A stretch of 64,000 bases of DNA from Nocardiopsis potens DSM 45234 (GCF_000341105.1 NZ_ANBB01000008.1:1-64000), one strand, 5' to 3'. Positions 1 to 8,449 are shown, counted from the stretch's first letter. The notes: generated by a model not told the origin, from the letters alone. Program-made: numbers and translations.

Positions 1-252
1 TTCGGAGCGGGGCCGGTCGCCGCTCCCGGGGAGCTCGATGGCGGCCGAGGCGAAGCCGTGCTCCGCGGACTGCCGGGCCCGGGCCTCCAGCCGGGGGCGC
101 ATCCAGTGCAGTCCGCCGGGGTGGCCGAGCAGGATCAGCGGGACCGGTTCGGGGGCGGGTTCGGGCGTCCACAGGACGCCGGGGATCTCGCCGAGGGTGA
201 ACTCGCGTTCGAGGACGCCGCCGCCGAGGCGGCGTTCGGAGGTGAAGCGCAT
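1..252 (-). CDS. alpha/beta hydrolase, N-terminal part (cut by window edge)
   Basis: The frame is open from an ATG at 252 down to base 1, giving 84 residues with no stop, so the gene runs out of the window. It begins MRFTSERRLGGG and contains LILLGHPGGLHWMRP followed by a segment ending AAIELPGSGDRP. This resembles the first strands of an alpha/beta hydrolase of the dienelactone-hydrolase/BAAT type, with an HPGG oxyanion-type turn. The nucleophile elbow and the other catalytic residues lie outside. The family assignment rests on fold pattern only. It is transcribed leftward from the intergenic region 253-594. Confidence 0.6.
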   Translation of the reverse strand, partial: MRFTSERRLGGGVLEREFTLGEIPGVLWTPEPAPEPVPLILLGHPGGLHWMRPRLEARARQSAEHGFASAAIELPGSGDRPRSE

Positions 253-594
253 GGTCGTGCCTTTCGGGAGTGCTGCTCTTGAGCGGCGCTCCCGGACGAC
301 CTATCGCCCGACCGCGACCCCGGAGGGGAGCACCCATGTCGATACTGCGTTCACGGGTATCACCTCCTCGTTCTCCGGCACGGCCTCCGGAAACCTAGCA
401 GCGGCCGGACCGGTCCGGCAACGGGTTTTCGCGCGGGCCCCGCGGCCGGGCGCGGTGGGGCCGTGCGGTCCGGCGTCGAGGGGCGCCGGCCGGGGTGCTG
501 CAGCGGCGCGCTGGAGCCGGACGCGGGCGGGGGCCGCGGGGCCGCCGAGGAGGGGAGGCTCCGGCGCGGCCCTCCCGCCGCGCCGGGGCCGGGG
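253..594. other. intergenic region with candidate promoter and hairpin
   Basis: This 342-base gap lies between the stop of the beta-propeller gene and the start of the partial hydrolase, both on the minus strand. A short inverted repeat GATAC-N11-GTATC sits at 341-361, about 90 bases upstream of the hydrolase start, and may be an operator or part of its promoter. A GC hairpin at 561-586 follows the upstream gene and is listed separately. No additional reading frame looks coding. Confidence 0.4.
561..586 (-). terminator. hairpin downstream of the beta-propeller gene
   Basis: CCGGCGCGGC (561-570) and GCCGCGCCGG (577-586) form a perfect 10-bp stem with a 6-base loop, starting 9 bases beyond the stop codon at 595. 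There is no clear U-tract, as is common for actinomycete terminators, so termination is inferred from position and stem strength. Confidence 0.5.
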
Positions 595-1575
595 TCACCA
601 GGTGAGGTGGCGGGGCGGGGCCGCGGTCTCGTGGATGAGGCGGGAGTCGCCGACGTCGTCGACCGGGGCGATGTGGACGCCGTGCTCCTCCTGCCCGCCG
701 GGGCCGGGGTAGACGATCCACTCGCCGTCGGCCGACCAGTCGAACGGGGTGAACCCGGGCAGGGAGAACTCCTCCCGCGGTTCGGCGGAGCCGCGGTCCA
801 GGGTCCAGGCCCGGGTGGTCTGCTCGCCGCCTTCCGGGCCCTCGACGGTGGCGATGAGCAGCCGGGAGCCGTCGGGGGTCCACTGGGCGCGGAAGATCCG
901 GCTCTCCATGCCGATGCTGCGCACGGTCTCCCCGGTCTCCCGGTCGAGCAGGTCGATCCGGGGCCGGGAGACGGTGTCCCGGGGGTGGGAGGCGATCCAC
1001 TCCTCGCGCGGGTCCCACAGCACGGAGGTGTGGTCGGGGATGTCCCGGGCGTCCAGGAGCGGCCGGGAGTGCTCGTCGCCGACGGTGTAGGTGTGCACGC
1101 CGTCCTCGACGACGGGGCAGTTCCTCATGCAGGGGTCCTCCACGGCGAAGGCGACCCGGGTGCCGTCGGGCGACCAGTCCGGCTGCCACTGCAGGCCGCC
1201 GTGCTCCATCGGGATCCGCTCCAGGCCGCCGGCGCCGACCGGGAGGATGTAGGCGCGCGGGGCGGGCCCGGAGAAGCCCTGGACCGCGATCCGGGCGCCG
1301 TCGGGGCTCATCCGCATCCCGCTGACGTCGATGCCCAGGTCACCGGTGTCGGCCCGCACCTCGCCCCGGGGGTCGATGACGGTGACGGTGTCGTCGTACC
1401 TCTCCCCGCCGGTGTCGGTGTCGAAGGCGATGCGGCCGCCGGGCGGGGGCCGCTCTCCTGCGGGGTCGGCGGCGGCCGGGGCGGCCGCCGCGGTGAGGGC
1501 CAGGGCCGCGGTCGCGGCGATGCCGAGTGCACGGGGGAGGGTGCGGGTGGGGGTGCGGCGCGGTCGGTCGGGCAT
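595..1575 (-). CDS. secreted TolB/WD40-like beta-propeller protein
   Basis: This 326-residue protein starts with an Arg-rich n-region, then a hydrophobic Ala/Leu stretch (about residues 15-35) ending AAAAPAAADP. That is a typical Sec signal peptide with an AxA-type cleavage site. The mature part has repeated PD40/TolB-like motifs: GGRIAFDTDTGG, MRMSPDGARIAVQG, WQPDWSPDGTRVAFAV, AQWTPDGSRLLIAT and FDWSADGEWIVYPG. These are the S/W-x-DG signature of beta-propeller blades. Proteins of this type often bind ligands or surface proteins outside the cell; no catalytic residues are evident. The promoter probably lies in the 170 bases before the ATG at 1575. Exact function is unknown. Confidence 0.8.
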   Translation of the reverse strand: MPDRPRRTPTRTLPRALGIAATAALALTAAAAPAAADPAGERPPPGGRIAFDTDTGGERYDDTVTVIDPRGEVRADTGDLGIDVSGMRMSPDGARIAVQGFSGPAPRAYILPVGAGGLERIPMEHGGLQWQPDWSPDGTRVAFAVEDPCMRNCPVVEDGVHTYTVGDEHSRPLLDARDIPDHTSVLWDPREEWIASHPRDTVSRPRIDLLDRETGETVRSIGMESRIFRAQWTPDGSRLLIATVEGPEGGEQTTRAWTLDRGSAEPREEFSLPGFTPFDWSADGEWIVYPGPGGQEEHGVHIAPVDDVGDSRLIHETAAPPRHLTW

Positions 1576-1746
1576 GCGTCCTCCGTCGGGGGGTCGGTCG
1601 CGCTGTCGTTCGCAGGACGGCGGGGCGCGCCGCGGGGATGGCCGGTTGGCCTGATACGGCCGGGCTCCGCGAGGACCCGCCCGCGCGCCCGCCGGGGGAG
1701 CGGCCGGTGGCTCCGCCGCGGCCCGCCGCCGCTCTGAGCGGCCGAT

Positions 1747-2349
1747 TCACCGGGGGCGGGGAGGGGAGCCCCGGGGGGCGCTCGACGGCCGTGCGGAGCA
1801 CGGGCGGCCGGGACCGGCCGGAGCCTTCACGGCGGAGCCGGCGGCGCGGGCGGCGGTGGCGACCAGGGGGCCGTCCAGGGCCGGGTGGGTGTAGCGGCAG
1901 GCGATGAGGGCGTCCTCGCCGTCGCCCTGCGGGGGGCCGGGGACGGCGCCGGCCTCCTCGTCCAGCACGGCTTCGCGGGTGCGGGGCGCGATCGGGACCC
2001 CGGCGCCGGCCGCGCGGTCGGCGGCGGGGGCGCCTCCGGTGTCGGGGGCCAGGACCAGGCCGGTGAGGGCGGCGCGCCAGACCGGGTCGGGCCACAGCGC
2101 CGCCAGGAGCGCGGTGGGCACCGGCGGCGAGCCCAGCATCCACCGCTCGATGCGGGCGTGCGCCCGCCGCTCGTGCTCGGCCAGCAGGCGTCCCAGCTCC
2201 ACCAGGGCGGTGATGCCGGGGGCCTTCTTCAGCCCGGCCGGCACCCGGGCGAGTTCGCGGCCCCGGGCGTTGCGGCACACCAGCTCGGCCCCGCGGCCGG
2301 TCCCGCGCACGGTCGCGCTGCAGCCGTCTCCGACGTCGACCCACCCCAT
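1747..2349 (-). CDS. short DUF4132-type protein, probably a truncated copy
   Basis: This 200-residue protein opens MGWVDVGDGCSATVRG and continues with AELVCRNARGRELARVP, ITALVELGRLLAEHERRAHARIERWMLG and a PVPTALLAALWPDPVWRAAL segment. This matches what I know of the N-terminal part of DUF4132 (MolR-like) proteins, which are usually several hundred residues or more. After about residue 105 the sequence becomes low-complexity, and a YTHPALDGPLVA segment looks like a remnant of the family's C-terminus. An internal deletion plus a frameshifted tail is the simplest reading (inference). It is last of three closely spaced minus-strand genes (46 bases after 2396-3457). It may be non-functional. Confidence 0.55.
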   Translation of the reverse strand: MGWVDVGDGCSATVRGTGRGAELVCRNARGRELARVPAGLKKAPGITALVELGRLLAEHERRAHARIERWMLGSPPVPTALLAALWPDPVWRAALTGLVLAPDTGGAPAADRAAGAGVPIAPRTREAVLDEEAGAVPGPPQGDGEDALIACRYTHPALDGPLVATAARAAGSAVKAPAGPGRPCSARPSSAPRGSPPRPR

Positions 2350-2395
2350 GGTCTTTCCTGCCCTCCTTCGATCCGTGCCGGCCGGCCCGCCGGTG

Positions 2396-3457
2396 CTAGG
2401 GGTTCTCCTTCAAGGTCAGCCCGTAGTAGTCGACGCGGTAGCCGGCCACGCTCTGGCAGTGGTCGATCAGGCTGAGGCCGCGGGGGGAGGGGATGCCCAG
2501 TGCCTTGGCGGTCTCCACGAGGGTGCGGGCCAGTCCGCGGCCGTCGGCCTCGCCGGGGGCGAAGGCGCCGGTGTGGTGGGAGACGTCGATCAGGTGGTCC
2601 ATGGCGGCGGGCGCCTCGGACACCGGGGTCCAGCCCAGGGCGGCCATGTCCAGGGCGGAGGTGTCCACGGTCTCCTCGTAGACGGCCAGCTCCAGGGTCT
2701 GCGCGGAGGCGATGTGGAAGACCCACGGCCCGTGGGTGCCGGGGATCCGCCCGTGCATCCCCAGGGAGAGCTCGATGCCCAGGGCGCGCGTCTCGGCGGC
2801 CAGGCAGCCGAGGAAGCCGCCCAGCGCGGTGGCGAAGACGTCCCAGTCGCCGGTGGTCCAGCCGCCGGGGTGGCCCAGGCCGGCGTTGGCGGGGTCGGGG
2901 CGGGCGCCGAAGAACCCGCCGAGGGCGTAGGCCTCGCCGTGGCCCTGGCGCCAGTGCCAGTTCTCCACCGGGTCGCTGGGGTGCAGCAGCAGCTCGGGGC
3001 CGTCGTCCCCGGCGCGCAGTTCGAGGGAGTCGGGGCGGCCGCGCCAGCGCAGGAACGGCGACCCCCACGAGGCCGTGCTCTCGTAGAAGGGGCCGGGGTC
3101 GCCGTGGGCGCCCATGATCGGGGCGGGGCCCAGCTTCGCGGTCAGGGCGCGGGCGGCGCGGGCGAAGGCGTCGGCCTTGGCCGCCGCGCCGCCGTCGACC
3201 AGGGCGACGGGCACGTACAGGCCGAGGTGGCGCTCGCCGCGGGTGTAGTCCTCGTCCAGCCGGTCGACCGGGCGCAGCCGGGCCTCGCCGGTGGGCAGGC
3301 CGGTGCGCAGCCGGGTCGGCGCGCCGTCGGCGGGCTCCCAGCCGAGGGCGCCGGCCAGGCCGCGCACCCCTTTCTCGGTCCACCCTCCGGTCTCGGCTCC
3401 GCGCAGCCGCTCGGCGAGCTCCACCAGGGCGTCGTCGTCCAGGGCGGTGTCGGGCAC
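2396..3457 (-). CDS. conserved hypothetical protein, 353 aa
   Basis: The GTG at 3457 is chosen because GGAGG lies 6-7 bases upstream and the protein begins cleanly with VPDTALDDDALVELAERL. The frame is open further upstream only because the acetyltransferase gene's DNA has no stops there. No known catalytic motif is recognised. The protein is rich in Trp, His and Gly in the middle, for example ENWHWRQGHGEAYALGGFFG and HPGGWTTGDWDVFATALGGFLG, and ends with SLIDHCQSVAGYRVDYYGLTL. There is no signal peptide or membrane segment, so it is likely cytoplasmic. It is probably co-transcribed with the acetyltransferase upstream (77-base gap) and the DUF4132-like gene downstream. Confidence 0.65.
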   Translation of the reverse strand: MPDTALDDDALVELAERLRGAETGGWTEKGVRGLAGALGWEPADGAPTRLRTGLPTGEARLRPVDRLDEDYTRGERHLGLYVPVALVDGGAAAKADAFARAARALTAKLGPAPIMGAHGDPGPFYESTASWGSPFLRWRGRPDSLELRAGDDGPELLLHPSDPVENWHWRQGHGEAYALGGFFGARPDPANAGLGHPGGWTTGDWDVFATALGGFLGCLAAETRALGIELSLGMHGRIPGTHGPWVFHIASAQTLELAVYEETVDTSALDMAALGWTPVSEAPAAMDHLIDVSHHTGAFAPGEADGRGLARTLVETAKALGIPSPRGLSLIDHCQSVAGYRVDYYGLTLKENP

Positions 3458-3534
3458 GGTCGTCCTCCGCGTCGTCGGTTCCAACGGTGCGGGAATCCTG
3501 GCACAGGGCACCGACGGCGCGGGGTGCGGCGGTC

Positions 3535-4539
3535 TCAGCCCTCGGGGGTCAGCAGCGCCTCGACCAGCAGGCGGTCGGTGCCCGGGCGGTAGCCCACGGC
3601 GCGGTTGACCGAGGCCATCGCCCGGTTGTCGGCGGTGACGGTGCTGGCGGCGGTGCGGATGTGCGGGAAGAGGGTGTGCAGGCGCAGCGTCTGCTCGGCC
3701 TTGATCCAGCGGGCGAGGTTGCGGCGGCGGTGCTCGGGCAGCACCGCGGTGTCGTGCTGCTCGGCGGTGGGGCCGAACGGGGGGACGGTGGCCGCGGTGG
3801 CGGCGACCACCTCGCCGCTCGCCCGGTGGACGGCGGTGCTGACCAGCAGCGCCGAGCCGTCCTCGGTCAGGTCGGCCTCCCAGGCGCGCAGCGCGGGCAC
3901 GTCCCAGGAGCGGGGCGCCAGCTGCAGTTCGGCGCCGGGGGCGTCCAGGACGTGGTTCATCACCCGGGCGAAGGAGGCGGCCGTGTCCTCGGGGGCGGAG
4001 CCGCGCCAGAACGCCAGCCGGTAGCCCATGGGCGGGCGCTCGGCCAGGTCGCGGCAGAGCCGCAGCACGGAGGGGTCGGTGACCGGCTGCTCCTGCAGGT
4101 CGAGCCGGAGCAGGGTGCGGGCGCCTGGCACCGACAGGGCGAAGGGCTCGCCGGGCGGGCCGGCGAGCACGACGGCCTGGAGGCGGTCCAGGCCCGCGGC
4201 GGCCGCGTCGCGCATGACCCGCCGCAGCAGCGCGCGGCCCAGGCCCCGGCGGCGCCGGGAGGGGGCCACGAACAACCGGAGCAGGCGCGGGCGGGGGTCG
4301 GCCGCCGGGCGCGGCCGCAGTTCGGCGGCGCCGGCGATGGGGGCGCCGGGGGCGGGGCGGGCCGCCCAGCGCAGCACGCCCGGCTCCTCCCGGGAGGCCA
4401 GCCGCTCGGCCAGGACCGCCGCCGAGGGGGAGGCGCCGCCCTGCTCCCGCCGCCCGTCGCCGTACACCTCGGACCACGCGGCGAGGTCGGCGGTCGGTGC
4501 ACTGCCGGGCAGGAACTCTTCCACGGTGGGTGAGGTCAT
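3535..4539 (-). CDS. GNAT-family N-acetyltransferase with two GNAT domains
   Basis: The protein has 334 residues from the ATG at 4539 (MTSPTVEEFLPGSAP). The first GNAT domain (about 20-160) carries LLRLFVAPSRRRRGLGRALLRRVM, the beta4-alpha3 acetyl-CoA site with its R/Q-x-x-G-x-G/A pattern. The second (about 180-330) carries HDTAVLPEHRRRNLARWIKAEQTLRL and the C-terminal pattern TVTADNRAMASVNRAVGYRPG typical of the family. Tandem-GNAT proteins of this kind resemble mycothiol-synthase-like or antibiotic-modifying acetyltransferases, but the substrate cannot be read from sequence. It heads a leftward run of three genes. Confidence 0.8.
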   Translation of the reverse strand: MTSPTVEEFLPGSAPTADLAAWSEVYGDGRREQGGASPSAAVLAERLASREEPGVLRWAARPAPGAPIAGAAELRPRPAADPRPRLLRLFVAPSRRRRGLGRALLRRVMRDAAAAGLDRLQAVVLAGPPGEPFALSVPGARTLLRLDLQEQPVTDPSVLRLCRDLAERPPMGYRLAFWRGSAPEDTAASFARVMNHVLDAPGAELQLAPRSWDVPALRAWEADLTEDGSALLVSTAVHRASGEVVAATAATVPPFGPTAEQHDTAVLPEHRRRNLARWIKAEQTLRLHTLFPHIRTAASTVTADNRAMASVNRAVGYRPGTDRLLVEALLTPEG

Positions 4540-4951
4540 GAACCCACTGTGGCATGTCCCACCCGTGTTCCCCGGACAGGGGCGCGTGCCGTGCCGCGGG
4601 GGCGCGGTGCGATGCGGAAACCCCCGGCCGAAAGCGGGTGTTGAGCGCAAGAGGTCCCGTTATCGCCTACCCTTGTGCTGCGGCGGGAGAACGTCTCCCC
4701 CGAGCCGGCAGCGAGGATGCGCCCAGAGGCGCCCGCCCCTCCGCCGTGCGAGCCGCGCCGCGGAGCGCCCTCGTTCGCTCCGGCGCACGTCACGGGCATT
4801 ACGGCTCGGAACCCGTCTCGGACCTCTTCACTTCGCTGTGCGATCGGCTGCGCGATCGGTCGCGATTCCAAGGGGTTGTGCGGGAATCCGCCCGGCCGCT
4901 CCCCGTTCGGGAGCGCCGGCCTTTTGTGTGAAGAGAGAAGAGAAGCAGAGT
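4540..4951 (+). promoter_or_regulatory. long structured leader region of the DEAD-box helicase gene
   Basis: About 400 bases separate the divergent acetyltransferase from the helicase ATG. The leader is less GC-biased near its 3' end and contains a perfect 7-bp hairpin at 4761-4782 (CGGAGCG, 8-base loop, CGCTCCG). A terminator-like hairpin lies at 4892-4925. Both use the same hexamer pair GGAGCG/CGCTCC, so the upstream GGAGCG could pair with the terminator's CGCTCC as an alternative fold (inference). TTGAGC near 4640 could be a -35 element. DEAD-box helicases are commonly cold- or stress-induced through structured leaders, which fits. Confidence 0.5.
4892..4925 (+). terminator. intrinsic terminator-like attenuator before the helicase start codon
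   Basis: CGCTCCC (4897-4903) pairs with GGGAGCG (4909-4915) around a 5-base loop. After a single bulged C the stem extends by 4 bp (4892-4895 with 4916-4919). The stem is followed by CCTTTT at 4920-4925. The position, 26 bases before the helicase ATG and on the coding strand, suggests conditional termination of the leader transcript rather than the end of a gene. No upstream plus-strand gene needs it. Confidence 0.55.
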
Positions 4952-6736
4952 ATGGCCTTGGCCACCGACGACACCGAGACCACTGAGACCGCCGAGACTG
5001 AGACCGCCGAGAGCGCCGAGGCCCTTCCGGGCTTCGCCGGCCTGCCCCTGCGGCCGGAGCTGCTCGACGCCGTGGCGAAGCTGGGCTACGACGAGCCCAC
5101 CCCGATCCAGCGGGCGGCCATCCCGCCGCTGGTGGAGGGGCGCGACGTGCTGGGCCAGGCGGCCACCGGGACCGGCAAGACCGCGGCGTTCGCGCTGCCG
5201 GTGCTGGAGCGGCTGGAGACCGGCCGCCGCCGCAGGAACCCCGTCGCGCTGATCCTGGTGCCCACCCGCGAGCTGGCCGTCCAGGTCTCCCAGGCGGTCG
5301 ACGACTACGGCCGCGACATGGGCGTGCGGGTGCTGCCGGTCTACGGCGGCGCGCCGATCGTGCGGCAGCTGCGCGGCCTGGAGCGCGGCGTGGACGTGGT
5401 GGTGGGCACCCCGGGCCGGGTCCTGGACCACCTGGGCCGGTCCAGCCTGGAGCCGAGCGGCCTGGAGATGGTCGTCCTGGACGAGGCCGACGAGATGCTC
5501 GACATGGGCTTCACCGAGGACATCGAGGCGATCCTGGAGCAGACCCCGCCGGACGCGCAGACGGTGCTGTTCTCCGCGACGATGCCGCCGCGCATCGAGG
5601 AGATCGCCCGCCGCCACCTGCGCGACCCGCTGCGCATCCGGATCGAGCGGGAGAAGCGCCCGGAGGGCGAGGAGCCCCGGGTCCGGCAGTGCGCCTATGC
5701 GGTTCCGCGCGGCTACAAGCCGGCCTCGCTGGCCCGGCTGCTGGACGTGGAGGACCCGGCCGCGGCGATCGTGTTCTGCCGCACCCGCGAAGAGGTCGAC
5801 CGGATCACCGAGGAGGCCAACGGGCGGGGGCACCGGGCCGAGCCGCTGCACGGCGGGATGAGCCAGGAGCAGCGCGACCGGGTGATGTCCCGGCTGCGCT
5901 CGGGCAGCGCCAAGCTGCTGGTCGCCACCGACGTGGCCGCCCGCGGCCTGGACATCGACCAGCTCACCCACGTGGTGAACTACAGCGTGCCCAGCGCGCC
6001 GGAGTCCTACGTGCACCGGGTGGGCCGGGTCGGGCGCGCCGGGCGCGAGGGCGTGGCGATCACCCTGATGGAGCCGCGCGAGCACCGGATGCTGAAGAAC
6101 ATCCGCCGCGCCACCGGCTTCGAGGTGCCGCTGGAGCAGGTGCCCGGGGTCGCCGAGCTGCGCGCCCGCCGCCTGGAGCGGACCCGTGCGGCGCTGCAGG
6201 AGCGGCTGGACGGCGGCGAGGCTGCCGAGGAGTTCGCCGCCGCGGTGGAGGAGCTGAGCCGCGAGCACGGCGCCGCCGAGGTCGCGGCCGCGGCGCTGCG
6301 GCTGGTGCACGAGACGGTGAACGGCGCCGCCCACGAGGAGGAGATCCCCGAGGCGCAGCTGCGCCCGCCCAGGGACTCCCGGGACGGCCGCGGGCGGCGC
6401 GGGTTCGAGCAGCGCGGCGAGCGCGGTGAGCGGTCCGGCGGGCCGCGCGGCGGCCGCGAGCAGCGGGGCCGGCGCGGCCCCGGTGCGCCGGCGGCCGGCC
6501 GGACCCGGCTGTTCGTCGGGGCCGGGCGCTCCTCCCGGATCCGCCCGCAGGACCTGGTCGGCGCGATCGCCGGCGAGGCGGGGCTGAGCGGGCGCGACAT
6601 CGGCGCGATCGAGATCGCCGACCGGTTCTCCCTGGTGGACGTGCCCGAGTCCGCGGCCGAGCAGGTCATCTCGGCGCTGAACCGGACCACCATCAAGGGG
6701 CGCAAGACCGTCGTCCGCCGCGACGCCCGCCAGTAG
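4952..6736 (+). CDS. DEAD-box ATP-dependent RNA helicase with C-terminal DbpA-like RNA-binding domain
   Basis: This 594-residue cytoplasmic RNA helicase probably acts in ribosome assembly or RNA turnover at low temperature. After an acidic Thr/Glu-rich start (residues 5-24) come the Q motif (GYDEPTPIQ, 45-53), motif I ATGTGKT (71-77), Ia PTRELA (104-109), Ib TPGR (153-156), DEAD (177-180), SAT (208-210) and the VATDVAARGLD and HRVGRVGRAGR motifs of the second RecA domain. A low-complexity Arg/Gly segment (about 470-515) leads to a DbpA/CsdA-type RNA-recognition domain (about 518-590). The ATG at 4952 is preferred because it fits the family N-terminus and follows an AG-rich stretch. A strong terminator follows at 6746-6806. 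Confidence 0.95.
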   Translation: MALATDDTETTETAETETAESAEALPGFAGLPLRPELLDAVAKLGYDEPTPIQRAAIPPLVEGRDVLGQAATGTGKTAAFALPVLERLETGRRRRNPVALILVPTRELAVQVSQAVDDYGRDMGVRVLPVYGGAPIVRQLRGLERGVDVVVGTPGRVLDHLGRSSLEPSGLEMVVLDEADEMLDMGFTEDIEAILEQTPPDAQTVLFSATMPPRIEEIARRHLRDPLRIRIEREKRPEGEEPRVRQCAYAVPRGYKPASLARLLDVEDPAAAIVFCRTREEVDRITEEANGRGHRAEPLHGGMSQEQRDRVMSRLRSGSAKLLVATDVAARGLDIDQLTHVVNYSVPSAPESYVHRVGRVGRAGREGVAITLMEPREHRMLKNIRRATGFEVPLEQVPGVAELRARRLERTRAALQERLDGGEAAEEFAAAVEELSREHGAAEVAAAALRLVHETVNGAAHEEEIPEAQLRPPRDSRDGRGRRGFEQRGERGERSGGPRGGREQRGRRGPGAPAAGRTRLFVGAGRSSRIRPQDLVGAIAGEAGLSGRDIGAIEIADRFSLVDVPESAAEQVISALNRTTIKGRKTVVRRDARQ

Positions 6737-6745
6737 CGGCACCGC

Positions 6746-6806
6746 GGACCGGGCCCGCACCGCGGCCGGGGGAGCGATCTCCCCGGGCCGGGTGCGGGCC
6801 CGTCCT
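6746..6806 (+). terminator. strong terminator after the helicase gene
   Basis: GGGCCCGCACC (6751-6761) pairs with GGTGCGGGCCC (6791-6801), with further pairing outside and an inner stem of CCGGGGGAG/CTCCCCGG type. The structure ends in GTCCTGTTTCT, a short U-rich tail, and begins 10 bases after the stop codon. Confidence 0.8.
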
Positions 6807-7094
6807 GTTTCTCCGGGGGAGGCGGTGGGGGTCTCGCCGCCTCGGCCCGGCCGGCCCCGGCGGGGAGCGCCCGTCCCCGGCGGCCTGCCCGGGCCGGCGG
6901 CGCGGAGGCTGAGGCGGCGGCCGCGGTCCCGGGCGGAGGCGCGCCTCCGCCCGGAACGGGCCTTCTTTCCCGGCGCGCCCGCCTCGGCCCGGTGGCCGCG
7001 CATCTCCGGAGCGTCGCCGCCCGTTCACCGGGATGTGCATTGGGGTGGATATGTTCACCCGGTCAGCTCCCCCTCACAGAGAGCGAGATCCCCG
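6807..7094 (+). promoter_or_regulatory. upstream region of the metallophosphoesterase gene
   Basis: Together with the terminator this makes a 358-base gap. GTTCACC occurs twice, at 7023 and 7053, upstream of a phosphatase gene. This recalls the heptamer of actinomycete PHO boxes, but the 30-base spacing does not fit the usual 11-base periodicity, so PhoP control is only a weak possibility. The rest shows no coding frame. Confidence 0.3.
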
Positions 7095-8372
7095 ATGCCC
7101 GCGTCCCCCCGCCGCGTCTCTCCCCGGGTGCTCGCCGTCGCCGGCGCCGCGGCCCTCGCCGCGGCGTCCGCGCCGGTCGCCGCGCCCTCGGCGCTGGCCC
7201 AGGAGGCGCCCGAGCGGGTACTGCTGTCGCCGACGGCCGACCCCTCCCGCTCCCAGACCGTGACCTGGCGCGGCCCCGAAGGCGGGTCCGTGCTGGAGAT
7301 CGCTCCGGCCGACGACCCCGGCCGGGTGGTCCGGGTCGAGGGCGAGCGCACCGGCGAGGCCGGCGGCGCCTACCACCGCGCCACCGCCACCGGCCTGGAG
7401 CCCGGCACCGAGTACCGGTACCGGGTCGGCGACGGCGGCGGGTCCGTCACCGACTGGCTGTCCTTCAGCACCCCCGCCGAGAGCGCCGAGCCGTTCGAGT
7501 TCCTCTACTTCGGCGACATCCAGAACGACATCACCGAGGGCGCCGCCCCGGTGGTGCGGGCCGCCCTGGAGGCCGAGCCCGGCGCCGAGCTGGCCGTGCA
7601 CGCCGGCGACCTGATCAACTCGGCGAACAGCGACTCCGAGTGGGGCGAGTGGTACGGCGCCTTCGGCCCGGAGGCCACCGGCGGCATGAACCACATCGCC
7701 GCCCCGGGCAACCACGAGTACTCGCTGACCCGGCTCAGCGGCCACTGGGCGCTGCAGTTCCCCGGCGCGGGCAACGGCCCCGAGGGCGACGACCTGCCCG
7801 AGACCGTCTCCTACACCGACTACCAGGGCGTCCGGTTCATCACCCTGAACTCCAACTACCGCGCGGCGGCGCCGTTCTCCCCGCGCGCCTGGCTGGAGAC
7901 CCAGGAGGAGTGGCTGCGCAAGGCGCTGGAGACCGCCCCGGGCGAGTGGACCGTGGTCACCTTCCACCACCCGGTCTTCTCCAACAGCCCCACCAGGGAC
8001 AACGGGCCGGTGCGCGAGGCCTGGCTGGAGACGTTCGAGGAGTTCGACGTGGACCTGGTGCTGCAGGGCCACGACCACTCCTACGCCCGGGGCAACCTGA
8101 CCGCCAACCGCACCGGGGACCCGGCGGTGCAGACCGGCCCGGTCTACGCGGTCTCGGTCACCGGCCCCAAGATGTACGACGCCAGTGACTCCAACTGGAC
8201 CGACAACGGCGCCGAGGTCCGCGCCCAGCGCTCCGACACCCAGACCTACCAGGCGGTCTCGGTCGACGGCGGGACCCTCGACTACGTCTCCCGCACCGCC
8301 GACGGCGAGGTGGTGGACGCCTTCACCATCACCAAGGACGAGTCCGGCAAGCGCGTCACCGACGCCTCCTGA
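7095..8372 (+). CDS. secreted purple-acid-phosphatase-like metallophosphoesterase
   Basis: This 425-residue exported enzyme has a signal peptide at about 1-36 ending PSALAQEAPE. Residues 40-130 form a fibronectin-like N-terminal domain typical of purple acid phosphatases (TVTWRGPEGG, LEPGTEYRYRVGDG). The calcineurin-like core carries the metal-binding motifs in order: FGDIQND, HAGDLINS, GNHEYS, TFHHPVFS and GHDHSYARG. These give the Asp, Asp, Asn-His, His and His-x-His ligands of the dinuclear centre. It probably hydrolyses phosphomonoesters outside the cell; the substrate is not determined. ATG 7095 starts the clear signal sequence; the frame is open further upstream only because of GC bias. 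Confidence 0.92.
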   Translation: MPASPRRVSPRVLAVAGAAALAAASAPVAAPSALAQEAPERVLLSPTADPSRSQTVTWRGPEGGSVLEIAPADDPGRVVRVEGERTGEAGGAYHRATATGLEPGTEYRYRVGDGGGSVTDWLSFSTPAESAEPFEFLYFGDIQNDITEGAAPVVRAALEAEPGAELAVHAGDLINSANSDSEWGEWYGAFGPEATGGMNHIAAPGNHEYSLTRLSGHWALQFPGAGNGPEGDDLPETVSYTDYQGVRFITLNSNYRAAAPFSPRAWLETQEEWLRKALETAPGEWTVVTFHHPVFSNSPTRDNGPVREAWLETFEEFDVDLVLQGHDHSYARGNLTANRTGDPAVQTGPVYAVSVTGPKMYDASDSNWTDNGAEVRAQRSDTQTYQAVSVDGGTLDYVSRTADGEVVDAFTITKDESGKRVTDAS

Positions 8373-8385
8373 CCCTTTTCCCCGC

Positions 8386-8429
8386 AGGGCCCCGCCGCCT
8401 CCCCTCCTCCCGAAGGGCGGCGGGGCCCT
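8386..8429 (+). terminator. terminator after the metallophosphoesterase gene
   Basis: AGGGCCCCGCCGCC (8386-8399) and GGCGGCGGGGCCCT (8416-8429) form a perfect 14-bp stem with a 16-base loop, 13 bases after the stop. It lacks a U-tract and, being symmetrical, could act in both directions. Confidence 0.7.
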
Positions 8430-8449
8430 CCCCGTACCCGGCCCCCGCC

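Noticed and set aside
2396-4555. A 719-residue open frame on the minus strand
   Set aside because: Only its C-terminal half is coding (2396-3457, with its own RBS and GTG). The rest is an Arg/Pro/Ala-rich shadow of the acetyltransferase gene.
7023-7060. PHO box before the metallophosphoesterase
   Set aside because: GTTCACC occurs twice but 30 bases apart, not at 11- or 22-base spacing, and intermediate units do not match.
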